Assembly (NCBI RefSeq): GCF_010548305.1
Contig: NZ_JAAGLV010000011.1
Span: 186,001 to 250,000, forward strand
Direction: 5' to 3'
Origin: Streptomyces sp. SID13031
GTDB taxonomy: Bacteria > Actinomycetota > Actinomycetes > Propionibacteriales > Kribbellaceae
DNA length: 64,000 nt
Shown: in pieces, positions 35,027-43,785 of the stretch
How positions within the stretch are numbered: position 1 is the first letter of the stretch
Layout of the letters: every line of letters starts with the position of its first letter
Program-made: the position numbers and the translations under genes
The notes under the pieces: generated by a model
The model's database searches: none
Told to the model about the DNA's origin: nothing
What the model saw: the letters and a program-made list of their open reading frames with translations, nothing else

Positions 35027-36457
35027 ATGCCGCGTCGCCGCACGCTGGGCGCGCTCGCGGCCACGCTGGTAGTGCTTGCTCCGCTCGGCTGGTTCTGGCA
35101 GCAGAGCCTGGTGCCGGACGGACTGTCGGCGATGGACATGGGGTACGCCGACTACGGTGGCGGGCCGTCGATGCCGGCAGGGCACCATCACGGCAGCAGC
35201 CTGGCGGACCTCAAGCCGGCCGCCGATCGGGCTGCCGACGTGTCGGTGCGGCTGGTCGCGCGCAAGGAGCGGTTCGAGATCCCAGGCCGTGGCTCGATGG
35301 CGGGCTACACGCTCAACCACACGTCACCCGGCCCGCAGATCACCGCGAAACAAGGTGACCTGATCGAGGTGACACTGGTCAACGAGTCCGTGCCCGACGG
35401 GATGACCCTGCACTGGCACGGCGTCGACGTACCGGCTGCGGAGGATGGAGTCGCCGGGATCACGCAGGACGCGGTACTCCCCGGCCAGACGTTCGTGTAC
35501 CGGTTCGTGGCAGCCGACGCGGGGACATATTGGTACCACTCGCACCAGTTGTCGCACGAGCAGGTGAAGAAGGGGCTGTACGGCGTACTGGTGATCTCAC
35601 CCGGTACTGCGGACGTGGTCGCCGCCGTGCACACGTACGACAAGGTCCGAACGGTCAACGGCGGGTACGGGGATCGCCGGGTGGCCGGGGCTCCCACTGT
35701 GCGGCTGCGACTGATCAACACGGACAACGGGCCGATGGCGGCCTGGGTAGACGGCGCCGGGTATCGCGTGATCGCGATAGACGGCACAGCGGTGAACGCG
35801 CCGACGCCTGTCGAGGGGAAGTCCGTACTGGTGACAGCGGGCGGCCGGATCGACTTGGAGATCAGCCTGCCGCCCGGCAAGGCCGTCCGGATCGGCCTGG
35901 GTGGGGGACCGACCACGCTGGTGATCGGCGAAGGGGATGCGCCGACCGGGCGCGAACCGACGGAACGGGTCGACCTGCTGAGCTACGGGAAGCCGGCCGC
36001 GCTGCCGTTCGACCCGGCGAAGGCGGATCGGCACTTCGAGTACCGGATCGGCCGCCGTCCGGGGTTCTTCGCCGGGAAGCCCGGCCTCTGGTGGACGATC
36101 AACGGTCACCAGTTCCCCGACGTACCGGTGTTCATGGTCGCCGAGGACGACGTCGTGACGATGACGGTGAAGAACACGTCGGGCCAGGTCCACCCGATGC
36201 ACCTGCACGGTCATCATGTCGTGGTTCTCAGCCGCAACGGGGTAGCGGCCAGCGGCAGCCCCTGGTGGACCGACTCCCTCAATGTCGAGGACGACGAGAC
36301 CTACGAGATCGCCTTCCTGGCCGACAATCCGGGCATCTGGATGGACCACTGCCACAACCTCCCGCACGCCGCCCAGGGTCTGGTCACCCACCTGATGTAC
36401 GAAGGAATCACCACCCCGTTCCACCTGAACGGCGCTACTCACAATCAGCCGGAGTAG
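35027..36457 (+). CDS. Membrane-anchored or secreted multicopper oxidase
   Basis: 476 residues of the laccase-type three-cupredoxin family, oxidising phenols or metals while reducing oxygen to water. An N-terminal hydrophobic segment (about 7-24) is an anchor or uncleaved signal, and a His/Met-rich stretch (about 38-58) could gather copper. Copper ligands are visible: H129-W-H131, YWYH171-S-H173, HPMHLHGHH, and H-C442-H in MDHCHNLPH. It has no spacing from the upstream membrane protein gene, and no ribosome site of its own is needed. Confidence 0.92.
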   Translation: MPRRRTLGALAATLVVLAPLGWFWQQSLVPDGLSAMDMGYADYGGGPSMPAGHHHGSSLADLKPAADRAADVSVRLVARKERFEIPGRGSMAGYTLNHTSPGPQITAKQGDLIEVTLVNESVPDGMTLHWHGVDVPAAEDGVAGITQDAVLPGQTFVYRFVAADAGTYWYHSHQLSHEQVKKGLYGVLVISPGTADVVAAVHTYDKVRTVNGGYGDRRVAGAPTVRLRLINTDNGPMAAWVDGAGYRVIAIDGTAVNAPTPVEGKSVLVTAGGRIDLEISLPPGKAVRIGLGGGPTTLVIGEGDAPTGREPTERVDLLSYGKPAALPFDPAKADRHFEYRIGRRPGFFAGKPGLWWTINGHQFPDVPVFMVAEDDVVTMTVKNTSGQVHPMHLHGHHVVVLSRNGVAASGSPWWTDSLNVEDDETYEIAFLADNPGIWMDHCHNLPHAAQGLVTHLMYEGITTPFHLNGATHNQPE

Positions 36458-36469
36458 CGGCGGACCGAC

Positions 36470-37030
36470 TCAGCTGTCGATCGGGCGCCCGACGGTGAGC
36501 GACTCGCGCAACGGCGTCGGCAGGCCGTTGAAGGCCGCGTCGGGCGTGGTGCCGGTGGCGTCGAGGGTTTTGGAGAAGAAGGCTCGGGCAGCAGCGGCGA
36601 GGGTGATGTCGAGGACGTCGTCGTCCGACAGACCAAGCGCGCGCAGGTCGTCGATGTCCGAGGCTGTGACGGTGTCTGCGGCCAGGGCGACCTTGCGGGC
36701 GAAGGTCATCACCGCGCGGTCGACGGGGTCGGGTGCGGGGGCGTCGACGAGGGATGCGACCTCGTCGGCGGTGAGGAACTCGTCGGCCAGCACCTGGCCG
36801 TGGGCGAGGCTGCAGTAGCTCGACTTCAGGGCGGTCGCGGCGGCCAGGGTCGCCAGCTCGTACCGGCGTAGGTCCATGGTGGCCTTGATCGCGCCGTTCA
36901 GCTGTTTCCAGGCCTCGAAGACCTCGGGCCGGGACGCGAACATGCTGACGAAGTTCGGGATGTGGCCGGCGGGCGCCCGGTTGTTCTCCAGGAAGCCGGC
37001 GGGCGGCGTGGACGGTCGAATGAAAGCCAT
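36470..37030 (-). CDS. AhpD-like carboxymuconolactone decarboxylase family protein
   Basis: 186 residues of the all-helical CMD/AhpD family. The active-site helix has ELATLAAATALKSSYCSLAHG: one Cys and the His remain, whereas true AhpD carries CxxC, so peroxidase activity through a disulfide pair is unlikely without a partner. Family roles range from peroxide defence to lactone decarboxylation. It lies 28 bases downstream of the PPOX gene in the same direction. Confidence 0.88.
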   Translation of the reverse strand: MAFIRPSTPPAGFLENNRAPAGHIPNFVSMFASRPEVFEAWKQLNGAIKATMDLRRYELATLAAATALKSSYCSLAHGQVLADEFLTADEVASLVDAPAPDPVDRAVMTFARKVALAADTVTASDIDDLRALGLSDDDVLDITLAAAARAFFSKTLDATGTTPDAAFNGLPTPLRESLTVGRPIDS

Positions 37031-37058
37031 CTGAGATTCCCCCCTCGGATCTGGCCTA

Positions 37059-37472
37059 TTAAGTTAGCTGAAAGACCAGCCCGACCAGGTCTCGATGGCG
37101 ACCGTGATGACCCGGGCCGCGGGGAGGATCGGCGACGTACTGCGGGTACTTGGCAGCGAGCAGCTCGATTGCCGATGGACTCGAAGCGTCGACGCGGGCC
37201 CGGCCGTCGGCCCGGACCCACCAGAGGTGGCGCCAGTCGGCGTCGTACCGGTCGACCAGGATGGCGACCTGCGGATTCCAGGCGATGTTGCGGAGCCGGC
37301 GCAGGTCGGTGGTCGACTTCGGCTTCTGGTCGATCGCGATCAGGAGTTCGTCGCCGGAGACGGTGAAGACGACCGGTACGAGGTGCGGGCGGAGGTCTTC
37401 GCCGGTGCTGGCTAGGAAGGCGCGGTCGGCGGCGGCGAGTCGTTCGCGGCAGACTTCCTCGGCCAGTCTCAC
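37059..37472 (-). CDS. PPOX-class F420-dependent enzyme with C-terminal frameshift
   Basis: 137 residues as it stands, of the pyridoxamine-phosphate-oxidase-like split-barrel group (TIGR03668-like, probable F420 enzyme): LASTGEDLRPHLVPVVFTV, KPKSTTDLRRLRNI, and YDADWRHLWWVRADGRARV are typical. After KYPQYVADPPRGP the frame shifts: the annotated frame gives an odd end, but the next frame reads VITVAIETWSGWSFS and stops at 37064-37066, exactly the expected family C-terminus. One extra base in the C/G runs at 37111-37124 explains it. The product is either impaired or the base is a sequencing error. Confidence 0.85.
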   Translation of the reverse strand: MRLAEEVCRERLAAADRAFLASTGEDLRPHLVPVVFTVSGDELLIAIDQKPKSTTDLRRLRNIAWNPQVAILVDRYDADWRHLWWVRADGRARVDASSPSAIELLAAKYPQYVADPPRGPGHHGRHRDLVGLVFQLT

Positions 37473-37556
37473 GAATCGACCCTACTGCCGAGTCAGCGAT
37501 CGGGATGAGTAGGTAAGGTCTACGCGATTGGATGTCACAGAGTCGGGTGAGGCCAG

Positions 37557-38861
37557 ATGGTGAGGTTGCGCAACGTCTTGTCGGCCGCTCTAGCGGTCGG
37601 TGTAGGCGCGACCCTGTTGACGGCGTGCTCGTCCGATCCGACACCGAGCAAGGTGACGGTCGCCTGGGCGGACAGCAGCAGGCAGGCGGTACAGGTCAGC
37701 TGGCACGACTCTGGTGCGCCGAACCGGATCACCATCGAGGGCGTGCTCAGCACCAACCCGTCGTACGTGAAGTATCTGGCCGGCGACGACCCCAACACCT
37801 GGGCGATCCCGGCCTCGGCCTTCCCGCCGGACGGCAACTACAAGGTCTCCGTCGGCGTCGGTACGTCGACCGGCGGGATGTCCAGCAAGCTCGCCAGCTC
37901 GCCGATCTTCGACACCAACGGACCCGTCCGGCCGGGTGGCGCGACCGCGACCCCGACCGGCAAGCGCGATGTGCTGGTGCGCTGGACCGTGCCGCCGGAG
38001 CCGCAGGACTTCAGCCCCGGCGACCCGCTCGACGTCACCGGCAAAACCCAGCTCTACGTGCCGGTGGTCGGCCGTCCGGGGCAGCCGCTGCGCTCGGCGG
38101 GAGCCGGGACGACCTCGACGCGGCAGGTGCTCAAGAACCTCAAGCCGCCCTACGTCTTCCAGTTGCGCGCCCAGAACGAGTGGTCGACGGCCGTCGGCGG
38201 GCAGATCTCGGCGCGGACCAGCTCCACCAGCGCGACGGTCCCCGCGCTGGCGCAGTTCGGCGTACCGATCCGGATCCGCGGCCGGACGATCCTGCAGCAG
38301 GTCGTCTGCGCCGACGAAGGTAGTTGCGTGCAGCAACGAACCACCTCGGCCGGGCTGCCGCTGGTGGTGCTGACCCAGCTCACCCCGGGCGCGCGCTGGA
38401 AGCCGACCGCGTGGGGGACGACCACGTCCGGCGGGCATTACGATATCGCGGTCGCGACGGGTGGCAGCCGGCCGTACAAGGTGGTCCTGCCCGACTACAG
38501 CGTGGTGGGGCAGATCGCGGCGCAGTCGGCCAGCAAACCGCAGCTGACCCGCACGATCGTGAAGCAGGAATCGACCGGTTTCCTCGGTGGCGCGATGAAG
38601 AAGCGCGGAGAGACCGTCACCGCGATCCTCGTGGTCAAACCGGCGATGAGGACGACCGTGATGCTGCAGTCCTGGAACCGGAAGTTGCACCGCTGGAACA
38701 ACGTCAAGGCGGTCCCGATGCGCAAGGGCCAGGCGGCGTACGCCTTCAAGGTCGTCCAGCCGGGCATCTACGTCTTTCGCTTCGTGATCCCCAACGTGAT
38801 GCTGCTCGGCCGCCCGATGCTCGGCAAGGTCACCCAGAACCTGTCCCTAAGCGTCCGCTGA
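37557..38861 (+). CDS. Lipoprotein with fibronectin III-like repeats
   Basis: 434 residues. The lipobox LLTAC (Cys24) marks attachment to the outer face of the membrane. The rest is beta-rich with two FN3-like modules (about 30-125 and 130-225) and a C-terminal domain of unknown type (about 230-434) with several RxxWxP-like repeats typical of actinobacterial cell-surface structural proteins. I do not recognise a catalytic site. It overlaps the convergent DedA gene by 15 bases. Confidence 0.8.
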   Translation: MVRLRNVLSAALAVGVGATLLTACSSDPTPSKVTVAWADSSRQAVQVSWHDSGAPNRITIEGVLSTNPSYVKYLAGDDPNTWAIPASAFPPDGNYKVSVGVGTSTGGMSSKLASSPIFDTNGPVRPGGATATPTGKRDVLVRWTVPPEPQDFSPGDPLDVTGKTQLYVPVVGRPGQPLRSAGAGTTSTRQVLKNLKPPYVFQLRAQNEWSTAVGGQISARTSSTSATVPALAQFGVPIRIRGRTILQQVVCADEGSCVQQRTTSAGLPLVVLTQLTPGARWKPTAWGTTTSGGHYDIAVATGGSRPYKVVLPDYSVVGQIAAQSASKPQLTRTIVKQESTGFLGGAMKKRGETVTAILVVKPAMRTTVMLQSWNRKLHRWNNVKAVPMRKGQAAYAFKVVQPGIYVFRFVIPNVMLLGRPMLGKVTQNLSLSVR

Positions 38862-39554
38862 TTCCGCCCGTACGACGTCCGCGGTGTTCGCCGCCGGTAC
38901 TGCGTCCGCCAGCTCTCCAGCCGGTACTGCTTGCTCTGCGCTGCGCCGCTTGCGGATCTTGTAGACCGCGTACCCGATGACGAGGGCGGCGCCGACCGCC
39001 ACGAGCGCCCAGACCGACACCTCGCCGAAGATCTTGTCGGCGTTGTCGCCGATCTTGTAGGCGACCACCCCGATCGTCGCCGACCAAGCGATGCCGCCCG
39101 CCGCGTTGGCGGCCAGGAACCGCGGATAGTGCATCCGCAGCATGCCCGCCATCGGCCCGGCGAAGATCCGCAGCAGGGCGACGAACCGGCCGAAGAAGAC
39201 CGTCCAGACGCCGTACTTGTGGAAGTACTTCTCCGCCTTCACGATCCGCTCTTCGGAGAAGTGGTGGAACCGGCGGCCGAGCCGCTCGAACAGGCTGCGG
39301 CCCGCCTTGCGGCCGATGAAGTACCCGATCGAGTCACCGATGATGGCGCCGGCCGCGGCCGCACCGATCACGAAGACGACGTTCAGGTCACCCTGCGAAG
39401 CCAGCAGGGCGGCCGCGATCAGCGTCGTCTCGCCGGGCAGCGGTACGCCCATCGACTCGACCCCGATCACCAGGCCGACCACCAGATAGGCCACGATCGC
39501 GACCCCACCCGTCGGAATCGCGATCGCCAGCGCATGCAATGTGGTAGCCCCCAT
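38847..39554 (-). CDS. DedA-family membrane protein
   Basis: 235 residues, DedA/SNARE-associated fold implicated in undecaprenyl-phosphate or lipid flipping. Landmarks: ESMGVPLPGETTLIAAALLASQG (glutamate in re-entrant region), GYFIGRKAGRSL, and FFGRFVALLRIFAGPMAGMLRMHYPRFLAANAAGGIAWS with essential arginines. About five hydrophobic segments. The ATG at 39554 has AGGA eight bases ahead, preferred to ATG 39563 and 39581. The C-terminal tail is cytosolic and charged. Confidence 0.9.
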   Translation of the reverse strand: MGATTLHALAIAIPTGGVAIVAYLVVGLVIGVESMGVPLPGETTLIAAALLASQGDLNVVFVIGAAAAGAIIGDSIGYFIGRKAGRSLFERLGRRFHHFSEERIVKAEKYFHKYGVWTVFFGRFVALLRIFAGPMAGMLRMHYPRFLAANAAGGIAWSATIGVVAYKIGDNADKIFGEVSVWALVAVGAALVIGYAVYKIRKRRSAEQAVPAGELADAVPAANTADVVRAESADA

Positions 39555-39583
39555 ACCCCCCATCCTGGCACCGCGAGGCAAGC

Positions 39584-39607
39584 GATTAGCTGATCTGTGA
39601 GCTAATC
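39584..39607. promoter_or_regulatory. 8-bp inverted repeat upstream of dedA
   Basis: GATTAGCT (39584-39591) and AGCTAATC (39600-39607) are exact reverse complements 8 bases apart, 30 bases upstream of the DedA start and about 80 bases past the ArsR-type gene's stop. ATTAGCT also appears in the operator-like dyad at 40293-40310, hinting at a shared regulator. Confidence 0.5.
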
Positions 39608-39685
39608 CGGGGGAATTTCAGGGTCTGCCCGGGTGAACGATTCGGTCACTCTCCGCGACATTCAAGCAGCAAGCTGCTTGAGCGG

Positions 39686-40255
39686 TCAGTCTTCTTTCGG
39701 AGGCTTCCCGGTGGGGACTATCGCCAGCAGGGTGCTGACCCCTCGGGTGCTCGCCGGGTGGCTGGCGGCCGTGCGGCCGCGGCGGTAGCGGTCGATCACC
39801 GCGGTGAGGTCCTTGTCGAGTTGCTCGAGCTCGGCCTTGGTGAGCCACAGGCGGCTGCGGTTCAGCTTGCTCAGGCCGTCCCAGGGGTCGTCGCCGGGCA
39901 GTTCCTCGAACTGCTCCATCACCCGGTCCACGTTGCTGCGCATCATCGCCTGGCTGGCCAGCCGGCCGGAGCCGGTGGACTGCGACGAGATCACCAGGCT
40001 GGTGGCCGGCGCCTGCCAGGGGCGCTCGCGTCCGTCGGTCGAGCCTTCGGCGCGCTCGACGATGCCCCACCGCGACAACGCCCGCAGGTGGTAGCTGGTC
40101 GCCGACGGGGTCAACCCGGCGAGCTCGGCGCACTCCGTCGCGGTCAGCACCCGGCCGCTGTAGAGCTCGTCGATGATCCGCTGCCGGGCCGGGTGTGCCA
40201 GGGCACGGATCGCTCGCGGGTCGGTCAGCACCACGCGCTTCTTCTTCGCGGCCAC
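39686..40255 (-). CDS. ArsR-type winged-helix repressor
   Basis: 189 residues. The winged helix is about 15-85: IRALAHPARQRIIDELYSGR, TATECAELAGLTPSATSYHLRALSRWGIV, then a wing with ERPW. A longer C-terminal domain (about 90-165) probably binds an effector or forms the dimer. No cysteine metal site is seen, so a metal sensor is unlikely. GTG 40255 start. Divergent to an MFS exporter with a dyad on the shared promoter, the usual repressor-efflux pair. Confidence 0.88.
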   Translation of the reverse strand: MAAKKKRVVLTDPRAIRALAHPARQRIIDELYSGRVLTATECAELAGLTPSATSYHLRALSRWGIVERAEGSTDGRERPWQAPATSLVISSQSTGSGRLASQAMMRSNVDRVMEQFEELPGDDPWDGLSKLNRSRLWLTKAELEQLDKDLTAVIDRYRRGRTAASHPASTRGVSTLLAIVPTGKPPKED

Positions 40256-40277
40256 GCCCGACAGCGTAGCGGGTCCC

Positions 40278-40310
40278 TTGACGTGGCGGTATCTGAAGCA
40301 TTAGCTTCAG
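40278..40310 (+). promoter_or_regulatory. MFS promoter covered by a dyad operator
   Basis: -35 TTGACG (40278-40283), a 17-base spacer and -10 TTAGCT (40301-40306) precede the ATG at 40315, so the transcript is nearly leaderless. CTGAAGC (40293-40299) and GCTTCAG (40304-40310) form a perfect dyad around ATTA that covers the -10. Binding by the divergent ArsR-type protein is inferred. Confidence 0.7.
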
Positions 40311-40314
40311 AGTT

Positions 40315-41547
40315 ATGAAGCAACCACTTCACATCTCGCTCTGGTCCTACCGTGACCTGCGGCTGGTCCTGCCCGCCCGCGCGGTCTCGTACGCCGGTGA
40401 CTCGATCGCCCTGGTGGCGTTGATGCTGCGGGTCTCGGACGACGGTGGCGCGGCGGCGATCACCGCACTGCTACTCGCCTTCGCCGTGCCTACGGTCGTG
40501 ATGATCCCGTTCGCGGGCCGGATCGTGGATGGGTACGACTCCCGCCGGGTGCTGATCTGGTCGTCCCTGCTGCAGGCGGCCGCCGGAGTCGGGCTCGCCT
40601 TCTGTCACGGACTCGCGGCCACGCTCGCATTGGTCTGCGTGCTCCAGGTCGGCCAAGCGGTCGCCGGTCCCGCCTGGGCAGCGCTGGTACCGCGAATCGT
40701 CGGCGACGAACTGGTCGGCAAGGCCACCGGGACGAGCCAGGCGCTGATCGGGGCGGCCATGCTGGCCGGGTCCGCTGCGGGTGGTCTGCTGGTGGGCTGG
40801 TCTGGCGATCGAGGAGCACTGCTGGTCGACGCGGCGACCTTCCTCGGACTCGCCGTGGTCGCCCGGCTGGTTCAGACCCGCCGTACTCCGGTGCCCGGCG
40901 CACCAAAGGAGCCGGGTGGGCTGACGGCCGGGCTACGTAGTCTCTTCGCCGACTCTCTGCTGCAGGTGCTCGTGCCGGCGCTCTGGGTGTTCGTCCTCGT
41001 CGGCGAGGCGGTCAACGTGGTCGAGGTCTTCCTGATCACCGACGAGATCGGGCTCGGGCCGAGCGGCTATGGCGCCGTACTGGCCGCGCAGGGAGCGGGC
41101 GCTATCGCCGGAGCCTGGTGCACAGGTCGACTGAAGAGCGACTTGGCACGATCCCGAGCAGTGCTGGCCGGTACTGCGGCCATCGGCGCCTCCTGCGTGC
41201 TGATGGGGCTGGCGGGTGGGGTGATGCCGTTGGTGATCGGCGCGGTGGCGGTCGGCTTCGGTGGAGGAATGCTGAACGCCGCGACGAGCACCCTGGTGGT
41301 GACCCGCTCGGTGGATGCCCTGCGCGGGCGGGTGGTGGCTGCACTCAGTGGCACGGCCAGGGCGTGCTCCTTGGTGGCTCTACTCCTAGGCGGGCTCGTC
41401 GGCTCACTCCTCGGCCCCCGTGCCACCTTCGTAGTCGCCGGAGCACTCGCCGTCCTCGCTTCGGCAATTACAGCCGCACTGCTGGCCCGTAGGGACGTAG
41501 TACGAGCGCCCTCACCACCTGTGCCTTGCAGTCCCGTAGGGACGTAG
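40315..41547 (+). CDS. MFS transporter, probable exporter
   Basis: 410 residues with twelve hydrophobic segments of the MFS_3/EntS-like group. GRIVDGYDSRRVLI is the loop 2-3 motif A. The even spread of Gly/Ala-rich helices suits drug or siderophore export, but the substrate is unknown. It is divergent from an ArsR-type repressor and probably induced by its own substrate. Confidence 0.88.
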   Translation: MKQPLHISLWSYRDLRLVLPARAVSYAGDSIALVALMLRVSDDGGAAAITALLLAFAVPTVVMIPFAGRIVDGYDSRRVLIWSSLLQAAAGVGLAFCHGLAATLALVCVLQVGQAVAGPAWAALVPRIVGDELVGKATGTSQALIGAAMLAGSAAGGLLVGWSGDRGALLVDAATFLGLAVVARLVQTRRTPVPGAPKEPGGLTAGLRSLFADSLLQVLVPALWVFVLVGEAVNVVEVFLITDEIGLGPSGYGAVLAAQGAGAIAGAWCTGRLKSDLARSRAVLAGTAAIGASCVLMGLAGGVMPLVIGAVAVGFGGGMLNAATSTLVVTRSVDALRGRVVAALSGTARACSLVALLLGGLVGSLLGPRATFVVAGALAVLASAITAALLARRDVVRAPSPPVPCSPVGT

Positions 41548-41598
41548 TGCGGACAAAGGATTCGTTGCAGGAGGCGGTCAGTCACTAGCCTTTGAGGC

Positions 41599-43119
41599 AT
41601 GACTGAACCACGTGAGAACCCGGCGACCCCCGACAGCGGGCAGGATGACCTGCCCGAGCAGATCCGGGTACGCCGGGAGAAGCGTGACCGGCTGCTGGCC
41701 GAGGGGGTGCAGGCCTACCCGATCTCGGTGCCCCGGACGCACCTGCTGAAGGACCTGCGGGCGAAGTACGACGGGCAGGAGCTCGAGCCCGACACCAGGA
41801 CCGGCGAGCTGGTCGCGGTGACCGGCCGGGTGATCTTCCAGCGCAACACCGGCAAGCTCTGTTTCGCCCAGTTGCGCGAGGGTGACGGCACCGAGCTGCA
41901 GGTGATGCTGTCGCTCGCCGAGGTCGGCGAGGAGGAGCTGGCCCGGTACAAGGCGCTGGTCGACATCGGCGACCTGCTGTCCGTGCAGGGCGAGGTGGTG
42001 ACGAGCCGCCGCGGTGAGCTGTCCGTGCAGGCGACCGGCTGGCAGATGGCCGCCAAGACGCTGCGGCCGCTGCCGAACGAGCACAAGCCGCTGAACGAGG
42101 AGGCCCGCGTCCGGCTCCGGTACGTCGACCTGATCGTCCGGGCCGAGGCTCGCGACATGGTCCGTACCAAGGCAGCCGTGCTCAAGTCGCTGCGCTCGAC
42201 CTTCGACGGCCACGAGTTCATCGAGGTGGAGACGCCGGTCCTGCAGCTGACCAACGGCGGCGCCGCGGCCCGGCCGTTCGTGACCCACCTGAACGCGTTC
42301 GACCAGGAGATGAAGCTGCGGATCGCGCTCGAGCTGGATCTGAAGCGGGCGATGATCGGCGGGGTCGACCGGGTCTTCGAGATCGGCCGGACCTTCCGTA
42401 ACGAGGGTCTGGACTCGACCCATGCGGCGGAATTCTCGATGATCGAGTCCTATCAGGCCTACGGCGATTACGATTCGATCGCCGAAGTGACCGAGGAGCT
42501 GATCCGGAACGCGGCGCGTGCGGTCGGCCGCAGCGTCGTCACCGCGCGCGACGGTTCGCAGATCGATCTGGACCAGCCGTGGCGGCACGCGACGCTATTC
42601 GAGCTGGTCTCCGAAGCGGTCGGCGAGACCGTCGACGCGAGCACCGAGACGGCCCGGCTGATCAAGATCGCCGAGCAGCACGAGGTGGAGCTGCAGCCGG
42701 CCTGGAATGCCGGTGAGATCGCCCTGGAGATCTACGAGAAGCTGGTCGAGCACACGCTGATCCAGCCGACCTATGTCCGCGACTATCCGGAGTCGGTACG
42801 CCCGCTGGCCAAGCCGCACCGCGAAATTCCGGGCCTGGTCGAGGCCTGGGACCTGATCATCAACGGGGTCGAACTGGGCACCGGCTACTCCGAGCTGAAC
42901 GACCCGGTGATCCAGCGTGAACGCCTGGTGGCACAGTCGTTGCTGGCCGCGGCCGGTGATCCAGAGGCGATGGAGCTGGACGAGGATTTCCTCCGCGCGA
43001 TGGAGTTCGGCATGCCGCCGGCCGGTGGGATGGGGATGGGCCTGGACCGGCTGGTGATGTTGTTCACCGGGGCCGGCATCCGGGAGACGATTCTGTTCCC
43101 GCTGCTCCGGCCGGAGTGA
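41599..43119 (+). CDS. lysS: Lysyl-tRNA synthetase, class II
   Basis: 506 residues. Charges tRNA-Lys in the cytosol. An N-terminal OB-fold anticodon-binding domain (about 60-170) is followed by the class II catalytic domain with motif 2 FEIGRTFRNEGLDSTHAAEFSMIE and motif 3 GMGMGLDRLVMLFTG near the C-terminus. A full-length bacterial type with no fused membrane domain (unlike LysX). ATG start at 41599. Ends just before an elaborate terminator. Confidence 0.98.
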   Translation: MTEPRENPATPDSGQDDLPEQIRVRREKRDRLLAEGVQAYPISVPRTHLLKDLRAKYDGQELEPDTRTGELVAVTGRVIFQRNTGKLCFAQLREGDGTELQVMLSLAEVGEEELARYKALVDIGDLLSVQGEVVTSRRGELSVQATGWQMAAKTLRPLPNEHKPLNEEARVRLRYVDLIVRAEARDMVRTKAAVLKSLRSTFDGHEFIEVETPVLQLTNGGAAARPFVTHLNAFDQEMKLRIALELDLKRAMIGGVDRVFEIGRTFRNEGLDSTHAAEFSMIESYQAYGDYDSIAEVTEELIRNAARAVGRSVVTARDGSQIDLDQPWRHATLFELVSEAVGETVDASTETARLIKIAEQHEVELQPAWNAGEIALEIYEKLVEHTLIQPTYVRDYPESVRPLAKPHREIPGLVEAWDLIINGVELGTGYSELNDPVIQRERLVAQSLLAAAGDPEAMELDEDFLRAMEFGMPPAGGMGMGLDRLVMLFTGAGIRETILFPLLRPE

Positions 43120-43140
43120 CGATCGGCATCAGCTAAAAGG

Positions 43141-43196
43141 CGGACCCGGGAGCCGTTGCATAGCACAACCAACGGTCAAATCCATTCCCGGGTCCG
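43141..43196 (+). terminator. Branched hairpin terminator after lysS
   Basis: CGGACCCGGGA (43141-43151) pairs exactly with TCCCGGGTCCG (43186-43196). Within the loop CCGTTG (43153-43158) pairs with CAACGG (43170-43175), giving a nested or Y-shaped structure. ATTCTTT follows. It begins 22 bases after the lysS stop. Confidence 0.8.
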
Positions 43197-43311
43197 ATTC
43201 TTTCCCTGATCCGGTCGGGGAGTGGGATGAATACCCATCGTCACGATGGATGCGCAGCGTCGGCGGGCCGGACGGTTTAGTCACATCTTTACGATCCATT
43301 CCGCCTGTTGA

Positions 43312-43341
43312 ATGACAACTTACCGGTTTGTGCTGTACAAA
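43312..43341 (+). promoter_or_regulatory. Probable lsr2 promoter in an AT-rich patch
   Basis: ATGACA (43312-43317), an 18-base spacer and TACAAA (43336-43341) lie within the most AT-rich stretch near lsr2. Lsr2 binds AT-rich DNA, so the patch may also serve for self-repression (inference). A CCATCG/CGATGG dyad is at 43235-43249. Confidence 0.5.
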
Positions 43342-43405
43342 TCAGTAACAAGAAATTCGGCAGGGGGATTGTGCCCGGTGGCGGGCGCGGAAAGGACTGT
43401 CATCG

Positions 43406-43735
43406 ATGGCGCAAAGAGTTCAGGTAGTTCTCGAGGACGATCTCGACGGTGGTAAGGCCGACGAGACCGTGACCTTCGGACTGGACGGTTCGACGTACGA
43501 GATCGACCTGTCGAAAAAGAATGCCGCCAAGCTGCGCGACGCCCTGGCCGGGTATGTCGGCTCCGGGCGCCGGGTCTCCGGCCGCCGTGGCGGCGCCGGC
43601 CGGACGCGTGGCCGAGGCCGGTCGGCGACCGACTCCGCGGACATCCGCGCGTGGGCCAAGGACAACGGCTACGAGGTCAGCGAGCGAGGCCGCATCTCGG
43701 CCGAGGTTCGCGCGGCCTACAACGACGCCAAGTAG
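43406..43735 (+). CDS. lsr2: Lsr2 nucleoid-associated protein
   Basis: 109 residues. Xenogeneic silencer that bridges AT-rich DNA, an H-NS analogue of actinobacteria. The N-terminal oligomerisation domain (QVVLEDDLDGGKADETVTFGLDGSTYEIDLS) is joined through a Gly/Arg-rich linker to the C-terminal DNA-binding domain with the RGR hook in SERGRISAEVRAAY. GGAAAGGA precedes the ATG at 43406. Followed by a perfect 13-bp hairpin. Confidence 0.98.
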   Translation: MAQRVQVVLEDDLDGGKADETVTFGLDGSTYEIDLSKKNAAKLRDALAGYVGSGRRVSGRRGGAGRTRGRGRSATDSADIRAWAKDNGYEVSERGRISAEVRAAYNDAK

Positions 43736-43753
43736 TAGCTTTTCCGGACTTGC

Positions 43754-43785
43754 CGGTCCCGGTGCCTGTGATGGCACCGGGACCG
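43754..43785 (+). terminator. Hairpin terminator after lsr2
   Basis: CGGTCCCGGTGCC (43754-43766) pairs perfectly with GGCACCGGGACCG (43773-43785) around TGTGAT. No U-tract. It begins 19 bases after the lsr2 stop. Confidence 0.85.

Noticed and set aside
41548..41598. T-box leader before lysS
   Set aside because: The gap is only 51 bases, too short for a T-box, and no specifier hairpin is visible.
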